Assembly: GCA_037127475.1 (NCBI GenBank)
Contig: CM073761.1
Location: 4,914,315-4,978,314, forward strand
DNA length: 64,000 nt
Source of the DNA: Arma custos
Lineage: Eukaryota > Arthropoda > Insecta > Hemiptera > Pentatomidae
Direction: 5' to 3'
This document shows, piece after piece, positions 1-11,300 of this stretch. A program made the translations under genes and the position numbers. Under the pieces are notes generated by a model. It was not told where the DNA came from and did not search any database. It saw only the letters and a program-made list of their open reading frames with translations. Within the stretch, counting starts at the first letter, position 1, and each line of letters begins with the position of its first letter.

Positions 1-1458
1 CGGTTCCCCCGTCAGGTGGTCCAGACATTTCTTCAAGTTGTCCTCCATGACCGGTGTGATAACTACGCGCGCTCCCTTTTTTAATAAGTTATTAATGGGT
101 ACCAGGTACCGCGCCATGTCTGGAACGAAACGTCTGTAGTAATTAAGGGCCCCCAGAAGTCTTCTAATGCCTTTCACGTCCCGGGGTATCGCCATCTTGG
201 TGATCGCTTCCACCTTGGACTTATCCGGCCTAACTCCTTCCCGAGACACCGTGTGCCCTAAAAAATTTATCTCCGTTTTACCCAGCACGGACTTCTCCGG
301 AGACAGCTTCAGCCCGAATTCGCGAACCCTCGTGAAGACCTGTCGAAGGTGTTGCACATGTTCGTCCTCCGATTTGCTAAACACGAGCAGGTCGTCCATA
401 TAGACCTGGCAAATCCCCTCATCTACACCCCTGAGAAATTCGTCCATCAGCCTCTGGAACGTGAGGGGCGCATTCTTTAGTCCAAACGGCATCCTCGTAA
501 ACTCGTAATGTCCCCGCTCGAACGTGAAAGCTGTTTTCGCCTGATCCCGAGGATGAAGTCTGATTTGGTGATACCCCGCTTTCAAATCCAACGTGCTAAA
601 TATTACAGCACCGCTTAATCGATCTATGATATCGTCGAACCGGGGAATTGGATAAGCTTCGTCCTTCGTATTTTCATTTAACTGACGGAAGTCCACGACC
701 ACTCTGTATTTCTCGTTCCCTGTCACACTCTTCTTCTTTACCGCCCACAGGGGGCTATTAAACGGGGATGAACTGTCGACGATGATTCCCTGTCGCTTTA
801 ATTCATCTAATTCTACCCGGATGTGCTGTCTCAGCGCCTGGGGATACCGCTTCTCCTTCACGTACGTGGTCTTCTCCTGTTTTAGTGGAATTTCGTGTAC
901 CGTCCTTCCCGTGACACCTAATACCCCCCCTTCCTTATAAAATATGTCCCGGAATTCCTTTAGTAACAGGTTCCTCCACTCAACTATCCTAGTCACGGCC
1001 CCCACCCGAGGACCTCGCACCGCCCGGTGCCCCGCGTATGACTTACCCCCTAACGTAATGAACCACCTGCCTCGTTTATTCTCTACCTTCGCGCCCACCC
1101 TCTCTAACAGGTCGCACCCAACTATGGCCTGATACTCCCTGGGCAAACTCTCTACTACATGCACCTGCAGACGCGCTCCCGTTTTTCCCCACTCGCTCAA
1201 TCCCATATCCGTTTCGCCCATCACTCTACATGGCCCTCCTAAGGTTAACAGCCTACATTTACATCTCCGGATCTGAAGTGCCTCCCCCTTACCACACAAC
1301 TTCTCCGCTGCTGTTTTTGACAACAAGGTACTCGAGCTCCCTGTGTCTACAAGGCACTTCACTTCACCGTACGTCTTAATAATAGGCAACCAATTTTTCA
1401 GCTTACCTTCCAAGTTATTTATGACGCAAGCTCGGTCGCCTCTCTGCGAGCACCCTCC
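1..1458 (-). CDS. pol: Ty3/gypsy pol (protease and reverse transcriptase), 5' part, runs off the left edge
   Basis: This is the polyprotein of a Ty3/gypsy LTR retrotransposon: an aspartic protease followed by reverse transcriptase. The reverse complement is open from the base after the gag stop to the window edge, with no stop in about 486 codons. Visible motifs in order are the protease site LVDTGSS (about 1340-1356), then RT motifs FNSPLWAV, LDLKAGYHQI, MPFGLKNAP, the catalytic YMDD (about 388-399) and FLGH. The rest of RT, RNase H and integrase would lie to the left, outside the window. The frame is the same as gag, so a Gag-Pol fusion would need readthrough of one UGA. All RT motifs look intact, so the copy is probably young. 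The family is certain from the motifs; the clade is not assigned. Confidence 0.93.
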
Positions 1459-2739
1459 TCATACGGCCGCCTGCTTCCGTCCCGTGGTCGCCGTCCGCCG
1501 CTGACCCGTCGTTCGTTGACGATTCCAGCTGCTGCTCACGCTGCCCTCGCCACTGCTGCCTGGTTCCTCCTCAGTCTCTGATGATCCCGAGACACTAGAT
1601 GTGTCCCTTGGGGACCCACCTCGTCTGGCCGAGTATCTCCTTTTCCGTAGCTCCTGTGCGTTTACTTCCATCGGTTCTGCTTGATGTCCCTCCTTTCTGC
1701 GAAAGATGTACGGACATTGTCTGGCAAAATGCCCTTCCATCCCGCACTCGTAACATCTGGACCGTGGACATTTTGCTACCAGATGGCCCGCCTTGCCACA
1801 CCCGTGGCACTTCCTCTCATCCTTCCTTGGCCCATTCTTCGACTTGGGCAGCCAATTCCTTTTTTCAGCCGTGAATGGTTTTTCTCTGACACTCGTTCTT
1901 CTACCCGGAGTCGCAGAAATTCTTGGTCGATTCGCCGAGACCCTTGTCCACTCAGGCTCATCTACCTCCATCCTGTAGCTCTCCTCTTCTCGGGCCCCAG
2001 TATCCACAAGGTTCTGAGCGCATTCCAGGAACGTTTTCTCGATAGGAAATCCTTCCTTTTTTCCTAACTGCCTCGCCAACTGTACCTTCCAGATCGTGGA
2101 CAGGAATAGCATTCGTGCGTCTGTCTCTTCCGCTGATACGATCTCTCTCATTTTTGCATTTAATTTTTGATACCGCTCCAGCATGACTGCAGCGTATTGA
2201 CCCGGTGTCTGCCGGCTCTGCCTCCGTTCACAGAACATTTGAAAAATGTCCTCCTCGATCGTCCATCTCCCTCCTCCGTACGCCTTCTTCAACCTTTCTT
2301 TAATTACTGCCCATTCAGTCTCCTCATCGGCCTGAATTAAGTTCAGCACGCTTCTCCGGACACGCCGTGCCAGGGCCACTCGCAATCTCTTTGCATCTAG
2401 TTCTTCTAGGAAGTCCGCTGCCACCTGGGATTGAATGCTTGCCATGATTCCATCTCCACCTTTGATAAAATGATTGAGTTCGCCGACATCGCCGTTGAAC
2501 TTATCCAAATCAGAAATTTCTCTCCTGATGTCTTGCGCGTTGGCCTTCCGTAATTTCATTTTTTCTAATTCATTAGTTTCTTGCGCAATTCTATTAGCTT
2601 CCTGCCTCGCTAGGTCTGCCCGCGCTAATGCTAAGGAGGAAGTTACCTGAGGTTGGAGTTCAGGGATCATCTGCTCCGCCTGTGGGGGATCTAGCGTCAA
2701 GGTCGCAGGCCTCAGGATGCTCGGAGCCTGATCATTCAT
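1459..2739 (-). CDS. gag: Ty3/gypsy Gag with two zinc knuckles
   Basis: This is the structural Gag protein of the same retrotransposon, 426 residues from an ATG to a TGA. The N-terminal part is polar and helix-rich. The middle carries a retrotransposon-gag-like capsid region (around the FCERRQSRQTPGQYA segment). Near the C-terminus are two CCHC zinc knuckles, CHGCGKAGHLVAKC and CYECGMEGHFARQC, both C-x2-C-x4-H-x4-C, followed by a Ser/Arg/Gly-rich tail. Gag packages the element's RNA into virus-like particles in the cytoplasm. It sits directly downstream of the LTR and primer-binding site and directly upstream of pol, in the same frame. The start is the first ATG after the 5' untranslated region, and the frame is unbroken. 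Other open frames over 1595-2067 are shadows of this one. Confidence 0.93.
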   Translation of the reverse strand: MNDQAPSILRPATLTLDPPQAEQMIPELQPQVTSSLALARADLARQEANRIAQETNELEKMKLRKANAQDIRREISDLDKFNGDVGELNHFIKGGDGIMASIQSQVAADFLEELDAKRLRVALARRVRRSVLNLIQADEETEWAVIKERLKKAYGGGRWTIEEDIFQMFCERRQSRQTPGQYAAVMLERYQKLNAKMREIVSAEETDARMLFLSTIWKVQLARQLGKKEGFPIEKTFLECAQNLVDTGAREEESYRMEVDEPEWTRVSANRPRISATPGRRTSVREKPFTAEKRNWLPKSKNGPRKDERKCHGCGKAGHLVAKCPRSRCYECGMEGHFARQCPYIFRRKEGHQAEPMEVNAQELRKRRYSARRGGSPRDTSSVSGSSETEEEPGSSGEGSVSSSWNRQRTTGQRRTATTGRKQAAV

Positions 2740-2837
2740 GTTGGCGCACTTAAGTACTATTCACAACGAATGGAAAGATAGCACAACGAACGAGAAAACG
2801 AAAAAAAAAAATTTCTTTCCTATGCTTTTAATCCGTT

Positions 2838-2855
2838 TCCCGGGTTTCGGCACCA
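2838..2855 (-). promoter_or_regulatory. Primer-binding site complementary to tRNA-Phe
   Basis: Read on the minus strand this begins TGGTGCCGAAACCCGGG, immediately after the LTR. It is the complement of a tRNA 3' end with acceptor strand TTTCGGC-A-CCA, which matches eukaryotic tRNA-Phe (5' end GCCGAAA). The tRNA identity is from memory of tRNA-Phe, not a search. Confidence 0.8.
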
Positions 2856-3033
2856 CTTAATGAGTTCGAGACACATAAACTAAAAAAAAAGGAAAGGTTT
2901 CGAAATGAGAACGCACAGAGAGATCGGTTATAACTGACTTTATTCATAAACTAATCCTTCTTATATACTATCTGGGAGTTGTTTATCTTCTCAGTAGGAT
3001 TAAGCTCTGCCATTACCCGGCTACGGCACTTAA

Positions 3034-3035
<2 letters not shown>
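2856..3035 (-). repeat. 5' LTR of the gypsy element, about 180 bp
   Basis: On the minus strand the LTR begins AGTTAAGTGCC at 3035 and ends ATTAAG next to the primer-binding site. It contains a TATA-like TATATAAGAAGG and, downstream, an AATAAA polyadenylation signal, so the R/U5 boundary should lie near 2930. The right edge abuts a (TA)n tract, consistent with insertion into it. The 3' LTR is outside the window, so the boundaries are inferred rather than confirmed by comparing two LTRs. Confidence 0.75.

Positions 3036-3108
<73 letters not shown>
3036..3108. repeat. (TA)n microsatellite
   Basis: About 70 bp of uninterrupted TA dinucleotides directly flanking the LTR. Confidence 0.95.
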
Positions 3109-3117
<9 letters not shown>

Positions 3118-3749
3118 TACACTATGAATTTTAATTTTAGTCTAATAAAAGGTTTTATTCATATGACATGCGATCTGGTGTTTTGAACTCAGCATTATTT
3201 TCCCATATACTCGTATATTTCCAGGCTCTTATGGAGATGTCCTAACTGTCTCGCGAGAGCTCAAACAATACCTATGGAAAATAATTAATATGTCGTATAT
3301 AAATATATAATAGAAAACATTTGACATATCTTCAATGTAGTAATAATGTACAATAGAATTCTAAGAAAAATGCTTTGAGGTATTGAAGGAACATTTGAAT
3401 CCACTTATAACATATTACTTATAATATACAGGGTGTCCCGAATTTGAATGACAAAACTTCAGGAACTTATAGGGGACCGAAAAACTAAGACAAAAAGTCC
3501 TTTAGAGATTTGCTCGTTTTTGCTTAGTTTTAGAATCGCAAAAAAAGAAACAAAACAAAAATGTTACAGGTAGCATTTATCAAGTTCTTTCAAAGTTCGT
3601 CAGACTAGGCAGTGAGATATGTAAACACTTAATGTTATCCTTTACATTCTTTTATTTGTTTACATTTTGGCTTCCTTCTAGGATTGTAATTCCTAAATCA
3701 GTCTTCAGTCAGTTACTCAGATATTTTTGTGTGAATATCATCAGCCACA

Positions 3750-4124
3750 ATGCCGCATACCAATTCTAATTTTGAATACGCTGATATGATTTTTGTGTAT
3801 GGTTTCTGTAACGGTAATGCTTTAAAAGCGGTGCGGGAGTATGCTCAACGATTTCCAAATAGAAGAGTGCCTAATCGACGAGTCTTTTCGTTAACTTTTA
3901 ATGGACTACGAGAGACTGGGTCATTCTTCATACGTAATGAAGACGACCAATTCCAGGCAGTAGTAAGAGCAGATTATCGGAGAAGAAATTGTGTCCAACG
4001 CCACTTCGATAACAATCCTGAGACTAGCATCCGAAGAGCATCTGCTGCATTAGCAATATCGTGGCAAGCAATAGGAGGAATTGTAGGAGTTGAAGGAATC
4101 CTTTACAAGAGGAGGAATTGTTAA
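3750..4124 (+). pseudogene. Transposase N-terminal half (helix-turn-helix), frameshifted
   Basis: The reading frame starts at an ATG after the left inverted repeat. It encodes an N-terminal helix-turn-helix of the type found before Tc1/mariner-like catalytic domains in insects: a segment reading YADMIFVYGFCNGNALKAV, then a repeated NRRVPNRRVF, then a second basic region. The frame ends in an out-of-frame tail, YKRRNC. After the third helix region (SAALAISWQAI) it jumps straight to the stretch that should contain the first catalytic aspartate. About 60 codons of the linker and first catalytic segment therefore appear to be missing compared with full-length relatives (estimated from family knowledge). 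Confidence 0.75.
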
Positions 4125-4689
4125 TCAAAGAAATTATCATGTATGGGCTCTTGAAAATCCCAGAGCTATTAGAGAGAATAGGTTTCAGCATGAATTTGCT
4201 ATTAACGTTTGGCTTGGAATTTGGAACGGATTACTGGTGGGACCATATTTTTTACCTGGAAGATTGAATGGTATCACATTTACACATTTTTTGGAGAACG
4301 ACTTTTCTGAATATTTAGATGACATTCCCTTACAACAGCAGATTGAAATGTGGTTCCAACTCGATGGATGTCCAGCTCATTATAGCAGAGTTGCTCGAGC
4401 TTGGCTGGATATAAATAATCCACAACGATGGATTGGACGTGGAGGAGTAGTACCTTGGCCACCCAGATCACCTGATATGACACCCATGGATTTATTCGTA
4501 AGGGGAACCTTGAAGCAGAAAGTTTACTCGGTGTCAATCAACTCAAGAGAGCAATTAAGAGACCGAATCATAGATGCAGTGCACCAAATATCATCAGAAC
4601 AATGTTTAGCTGCAATTTATCAAGTGAGTGCTAGATGTAATGCTTGCATTGGTGCAAGAGGACAACATTTTGAGCAATATTTACATTAA
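4093..4689 (+). pseudogene. Transposase C-terminal half with DD41D catalytic core
   Basis: This segment continues the transposase in another frame and has no ATG of its own. It contains FTRGGIVNQRNYHVWA, then INVWLGIW, the second catalytic aspartate in LDGCPAH, and SPDMTPMD with the third. I count 41 residues between the LDG aspartate and the final TPMD aspartate, which is a DD41D spacing rather than the DD34D of classical mariners. It ends with a normal stop just before the right inverted repeat. The first catalytic aspartate falls at the frameshift and is not recognisable, so the enzyme is dead. Confidence 0.8.
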
Positions 4690-5330
4690 AAAGAACATAA
4701 CATAAATATAAATGTAAATAAATAAGTATAAAAATGAAAACTTGTTTTGTTTCTTTTTTTTGCGATTTTCTCTAAAACTAAGCAAAAACGAGTAAATCTC
4801 TAAAGGACTTTTTGTCTTAGTTTTTCGGTCCCCTACAATTTCCTGAAGTTTTGCCATTTAAAATCTTACGCAACCTACGGACGCACGCACCCACAAACAC
4901 TCACTTGCACACATATAATATTTCAATAAGTTTTGTAATGTTCCTATTCTATTAATTATTATCCTAGTGCTATTAATATTCCGATAGTTGCTATTAATAT
5001 TAGCCACAGCACCTTACAGTGATGTTGAAAGGATAAACAAAGAATAAGCTTTTGCTAAAAAAAATAACTTACCGTAAATTTAGAGGTAAAGAAGTAATTT
5101 ATAATAAGTGATGTAGAACCAATCCAGGAATAGAATTTTTATCCCTTCAACCTTACTCCAGCTAAGATTGAAAAAAAATATGTAGTTTATAGTATATATT
5201 ATAACTATTTATCATATAGACGATTAAAGTGTATAATAATTTCATTAAATCTAAACCCTGAACAAATAAGAACTTCTCTTTTGGGAATATCAAGTATTAA
5301 CAGTGAAAACAAAGGATTTTACAAATAAGC

Positions 5331-5618
5331 CAAGGGGCGACCTGTGGTCTAGTGGTTAGCGTAACAAACTACTAAGCTCAAAATCGCGGGTTCGTAGTCC
5401 GGTAGGTGGCCCTAAGATTTTTTAAAGGGAGTAAAATATCCTTAGTTACGTCGTCCTTCGGAAGGGACGTTAAACGGGGGTCCCGAGCCTGTACGATGTC
5501 AGGTACTCGTTAAAAATCCCTATCCTAATTAAACCTGGATAGGCAAAATTTAGAGCTCCAAATGTAGCATCGTCCGATTAGCCATAACAGCATAAAGTGA
5601 CGTTATATGAACAAACAA
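5331..5618 (+). repeat. SINE family A, full-length copy with target duplication
   Basis: The tRNA-like head has a Pol III A box (TGGTCTAGTGG) and B box (GGGTTCGTAGTCC). The body contains CCTTCGGAAGGGACGTTAAA and GTACGATGTCAGGTACTCG, and the tail is AACAAACAAAC. It is flanked by the direct repeat ACAAATAAGC (5321-5330 and 5619-5628), as expected for a LINE-mobilised SINE. Four more copies or fragments occur in the window. Confidence 0.88.
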
Positions 5619-6240
5619 ACAAATAAGCAAAGGGAGTTTACTACGATAGAGTATAATGAGCTATAAATGTCAACTCTAATTTATTTATTTTGATCTCATT
5701 ATTTCTTAGGTCCTATTTTAGGGGTCATCAATAAAGAAGGGATTAACAGAGAAGCCTTGATAGCTCACCTCGTACTATTTGTATATCTAAAATAATTAAT
5801 CTATAATAATATGTGATAGTGTAAAAAGTAAATGATCTATAAAAAATAAAAAACATAAACGCAATCCATAATTTCTCAGGGGGTGGTGATGGGTACGTAT
5901 TCTACCTCCAAGTGTAGATTCTTTATTGTTTTTTTACAAGAAACGATAAAGACTGGGTTGAAAAGGTTTGGTGAAAAGTATTTAAATGATGAAAAGTTGG
6001 TGAAAAGAATTAAAATGATCAATTGATAAGATCTCTGGTGATACGATTCCAGCAGACCTCAAAATAAACTAGTTAAGCACTTCATGGAGAAAATCAATTC
6101 TAAACAATTGAGTGCGCAAAGTTATATAAAGAATAGAAGGTTAAGGAACAAAATTGAATGCAACACGCCCAAAGTAGGTAAGATGAACTCTGAACAGATA
6201 TAAATGAAATGGAATTCATTTGTACCGTACATGAATTTAC

Positions 6241-7135
6241 GGTACTTGTGTCTTAACGCAGCCCTGGTTATTATTGCTGACTTGTTCGCATGCGCGAGCA
6301 GTTACATTTTGTAACTGTTATATTTCTAACAGTTACCTTCTATTTATTGGGGTTAAAAACTGATCAACAATTAGAAATCAAAAGAATTTATTGAAAAATG
6401 GAATATAATAATAATAATAATGAATAATTAATTAAACAACAATGAACAATTATGAAAAATCACAATAATGAAAAATTATTTTAAAGAAAAATATTTAAAA
6501 ATGTAATATATGATGAACAATTAACTAAACAAGAATCCACAATGAACAATTAAAAAATACAAATAATATAAAATAACTACATACAATTTAAACAAATAAG
6601 TTATGAATCAACAAACAAATAAGAACATAAGATAAAAAACAAATGAGAAAAAAAAACAAATAAGTTTATGAATAAATAAACCAATAAGTTAATCGCATTT
6701 AGATGGAAAATTCGTCGAAATACACTTAAATATCGAGATTTAAATTGCATTTCCAAAAGAAAGGTTCACCTCAGTACAATTTCATTTCATGGGAATTGCT
6801 ACATTTTCTTTGTTTTGGTAAAATATTTCGCTCCTGCAAAAAAATAATAGCTTGTTCTTCTGTTGTCGGCAAATCCCAAATACGCATTTTACACTAATTA
6901 AATAAATAACTGAAATAATAACAACGAAAAATCTATAACAAACTAGCAAACAAACAATAAACAACAAATAACGAACAATAAACAACAAACAATAAATCAG
7001 CAATAATCAAAACTCAGTAAGCAAGAAGCATAGCACAAATCAGCTGTTAGAAATGTAACAGTTACAAAATGTAACCGCTCGCGCCTGCGAACAAGTCGGC
7101 AAAAATAACCAGGGCTGCGTTAAGACACAAGTACC
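6241..7135. mobile_element. Non-autonomous DNA transposon with about 100-bp inverted repeats and an 8-bp target duplication
   Basis: The ends begin GGTACTTGTGTCTTAACGCA and are inverted copies of each other for about 100 bp, through the TGTAACTGTTA motif, with a few mismatches. GAATTTAC is repeated directly on both sides (6233-6240 and 7136-7143). An 8-bp duplication fits hAT or P-type integration. The interior is AT-rich, low-complexity (AATAATAAT, AAACAA-type repeats) and codes for nothing recognisable. Confidence 0.85.
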
Positions 7136-7272
7136 GAATTTACTTGTGAAGAAGCATCTTTTATGGCTGCCGCGGCTACTTATGATGCACTCTATATCAA
7201 ACCAAAGAACGGGATATACTATTCTAGTAACAAGAAGTCAACAATATAAAGATATCTATTGACCAATGAAGA

Positions 7273-7431
7273 ATGAAATGGAACTGGGCAGGCCATGTGA
7301 TGAGACAAGGTGAAGACAGCTGGGCTAGGCGAGCCGCCGAATTCAAGAAAATGTGCGGTAGCTCTCTCTGGATGCGATCAGCGCAAGACAGGGACCTATG
7401 GAAGAGTATATGCCAGCAACTTCACCTGTAA
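7273..7431 (+). pseudogene. LINE reverse-transcriptase C-terminal fragment
   Basis: A short open segment encodes MKWNWAGHVMRQGEDSWARR and ends DRDLWKSICQQLHL-stop. The W-x-W-A-G-H-V and D-R-D-x-W-x motifs are the usual C-terminal end of insect non-LTR retrotransposon proteins. The 3' untranslated region follows, with an ATAAATAAAG-like tail near 7550. The 5' part is missing, as in typical 5'-truncated LINE insertions. Confidence 0.7.
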
Positions 7432-7598
7432 GGTTCGGCTAGTCTCTGTCCAAAGACTCTAATCTCCCTAAAGGGAAGGTCTATGTGTAAATACATAATG
7501 TTGTATAAAATATTGTAAAAAATGAGGAAGTTGATTCTGTATATACATATAAATAAAGACTATCATTATTGACCAATATCACGAAATTTTTATGTTAT

Positions 7599-7759
7599 TG
7601 AGTACAGAATGCAATTCCAAAACAGTTCGTCTTTCGAACATCAAACGCTGTGCATTAGGACCTTATTCGAGAATCACTTAGATCTGTAATACAATAGTCC
7701 CTTATTTACAACCTTTATGTTCAGTAGCCGAACAGCTTTGGAATTGCATTCTGTACTCA
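7599..7759. mobile_element. MITE, 161 bp with a 23-bp perfect inverted repeat
   Basis: The left end (7599-7621, starting TGAGTACAGAATGCAATTCC) is exactly repeated inverted at 7737-7759. The inner AACAGTTCG/CGAACAGC bases extend the pairing imperfectly. No coding capacity. No convincing target duplication was found. Confidence 0.75.
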
Positions 7760-8324
7760 GTTCCATGCAGATTTTAAGATAATACTTAAGAGATTCTCCA
7801 GATTTTTACTTCGTCTTAGAACGAGCTAGAATTGTATGTCTTATTTTCAGTTTGTTATAAAGTGCATCAAGTGTAGTAGCCACGGCAGCATTAAAAGATT
7901 CACTGAAAAACTCATGCTCATGATAGGCACTAGTTTGGAAGCGCTCAAGCAAAATAGTTTTGGTTTATCCAGTTCTTATGAATTTACTGAGAAAAGCATT
8001 ACCCTGGTTTGATGTTTTTAATATGTAAAAAGTTTACACACATCTGCAATAGTACTGATCAATTGTTACAAACGGTTATGGAATTTAAATATATGGTAAT
8101 CAAACAGGGTATTGAATTATTTTCAATCGGGTAAGCTGGTATTTAACATGTTTTGTCCAGAGCATTCATACCTCACAGTATAGATGTAGATGTTAAATCG
8201 ATTATCATTTGATTAAATGTTTGCTTGTTGGCTCAAATTTAAGTGGTGTATAGAAGTGTTTTTGATAAGGCTTTAAGTATTTTAGTTTTTATTGATAATA
8301 TGATCATTGTATTTTAGTCAGTTT

Positions 8325-11300
8325 ATGATGCTTCTTACTAAGTGTCTTAGGAGTCAAATAGTTGTCTTTTTTTTGTTGTCTGCTTGTACTTTTTTTTCAT
8401 TTATTTACATTTTGAAACCACAAATGGAGGTAACATTTTTGCCACATTGAATTATTTGCCTATCTTGTTAAAATCACCTTTTAAATTAGTTTTTGGTTTA
8501 TTAAGAACTTTTATGTTGGCTGATCAAATTAATAAATATGAAACATTAGGGTTTTACTGTCAATTACCAATTACAAATCGTGACTAATTTTGAAGCTTAA
8601 TCCTCTACCCAGAATGTTAGTTGTTGTTGCTGCTTGTTCATTTAACATCACTTTGTGCTGCTATGGCTAATTGGAGGATGCTACATTGGGAGCTCTAAAT
8701 TTTGCCTATCCAGGTTTAATTAGGATAGGGATTTTTAACGAGTACCTGACATCGTACAGGCCGGGAGCCCCTGTTTGATTCCCTTCTGAAGGACGGCGCA
8801 GCTAAGGATTTTTTACTCCCTTTAAAAAATCCTAGGGCCACCTGCCAGGCTATGAATCCGCGATCTTTTATATGGGTAAAAAGATTTCGGTAATCATTTC
8901 ATTTAGAAATGAACATGTCAACAAACATATATCATCATTCAAAATGATAGTAGAATCATTTATTTCCTGAAATGATTACCGAAAAATACTCATTACCCAT
9001 AATTATATTCTCTTTCTCATTCTAAAGCTTCTTTCTAAAGCATGATAACTTGCATTTTTGTAAAATATTAAAAATAAAACAAATCAACAGTTAAAACTTA
9101 TAACTCAACTCGAATCGACAACCTGCAGAATATTTACCAAGCCTTCTAATTCTTACATAAGTATAAATTATCATTTTGGAGATAAATGTAGTATACCAAT
9201 AACGGGAGGAGGTTGAAGTATCAGACAGTGATGATTAATACATGAATAGTCAACCAATTGATCTTGATGCTTTGGAAGAAAAATGGGTACAACTATGTAA
9301 TATTACTGTGTTCTCAATTCTCAGTGCTGCATTTGTGTAATTTGAAAGAACCACAAACTCATTTCAGCAACATGAGCTGAAAAGTAACCCCTTAATATTT
9401 GTTTAATCTAGACAATTTGTCTTACAAATTAAATAACTTTGTGTTATAAAAAATAATTTTTTGTAAAAAAACTTTAGTTGTTTCTTCTGGTTTAGACTGT
9501 GTCAGTGAATTTTCTGCCAACGTTTTGCCAGACATGCTGCTGACTTCCTCAAGGCTTAATTGAGACTGAAGATATTCAGCTTACCCACGGCGTTATATAC
9601 TTCCTTGAGGAAGTCAGCAGCATGTTTTGCGAAACGTTGGCAGGAAATTCACCGACATGGTCTAAATCAGAAGAAACAAGTAAAGTTTTTTGTATAAATA
9701 GTGGCAGTGGAAACTTGAAAGAGTATTTAATAATTTTTGGTTCTAGACATTTTGAAGTACAATATTGTTCACTTCATTCAGTTTTTGGAAACTGAAAATG
9801 AGGAATTAATCAGCCCTTTATAAAATTTATATTATATAGAATAGCAAAACATGGTGTCTAGCGATATTTTGGGTAGATGGTTAACCTGAATTGAATTCGC
9901 ATTTTCCTAATTAATATAAAATTTTTCAAAATTTTATAATTCATGAAATTTGTATCTAACTGAAAATTTTGAAGTTGTTTGGTAGGAGATTTTTTAATTG
10001 ATTTAACCGATTAATTTATTAAAGCTTAATATTTTGTTTCTGTTTAGGTTGATTATGTTCACAACAGTGAGCTAGTTCTTTCGAATGTGGCATCAGCCTA
10101 TTTGAAAATAACTGTTTATTATGAGTGTCTCTGCCCTGATTCAAGGAGCTTTTTTGTTCAACAGCTGTTACCTTCAGTTGAAAAAGTTCCTAATTTATTA
10201 AAAATTGATTATGTTCCTTATGGAAAAGCAGAGGTATTCTATTTAATTTATAATATTATTATTATATTATATGTTCATTTTGAATCATTGTTCCAACACA
10301 CATTAAACTATAATTCTCTAATGTTTGACCGTAACTCAGTAATATTGCATTTGGTTTGACAATTTCCTTTGAACGACTATATATAATTTTAAGACAGTGT
10401 CCATGCTCCTTTTAAGCTAACTAATACTATTAATGATATGTTTCTCAAAATTTATTAAATAGTTAATTGGTCTTAAGAGGTCATTTTTGAATTGTTGATT
10501 GTTTGGGTTAAATGTTACTTTAGATTAAAATATAAATTATTTATATGTCATAGGTAAACTATAAAATTATTTATTTAATGTAAAAAACATATTAGTGAAT
10601 AAATAATGGATGAGTCTGGAGAATAGGGGGATTGTTCTTTGGTCTCAGAAGTGTAGTGACGTATCCATATTTCATTTGTAGTAAAAATGGTGTTTATAAA
10701 ACCTCAATTACCTTTAAAACCAATTGAAAATTAACTTTTTATTTAGGTTGGTGTTGAATACATTAAAAAATAAAAGATTTATTTTCATATCAAATAAAGA
10801 TAAGGCTTACTTTTTATATATAAAAATATGTCGTGCCTTATAATGTTTTTCAATGCTTGTTTAGCATTAAAATACTTATTTCATTGTAATATTTTAAAAT
10901 GAAATTAACTATTTGTTTCTATAGTCAGCTCATTTGGATTATTTTAAAGATATGACAAAATATAGTAAAGAGCTAAAAGACATATTGGTTAAAAGATTTT
11001 CAATATAATTTTTTATCTATTTTAAATATCATCAAATCTTATATTAATATAATTGTATTATTCTCTATTCAGTTTTTTTATGGTCACTTGAGAGTTATTA
11101 AAAATGTCCTTAATAATTTCTTAGTGGAAAAGATCTGATTGCTAACAATTGTATTTATTTGATTTTAATAAAACTTGTTTGTTAACACTGCTTATTTAAA
11201 AAAATACAAAATTATTGAAATATTTTCCAATAATTATATCTATGATATATTGATTGGTGTATTGAGGCTCAGAATTAGATATTCTATGCAATTTTTTATT

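Larger units (their letters stand above)
3430..4876 (+). mobile_element. DD41D mariner-like DNA transposon, defective copy
   Basis: Both ends carry an inverted repeat of roughly 120-140 bp. The plus strand at about 3437-3560 (ACAAAACTTCAGGAA, AGGGGACCGAAAAACTAAG, AAACGAG region) recurs inverted at about 4742-4870. The outermost 25 bases are less well matched, so the exact ends and TA duplication are uncertain. The interior holds a transposase in two frames (see the next two entries). The copy is non-functional because of a deletion and a frameshift. Confidence 0.85.

Noticed and set aside
1595..2067. Several 60-128-codon frames on both strands
   Set aside because: All are shadows of the intact gag frame.
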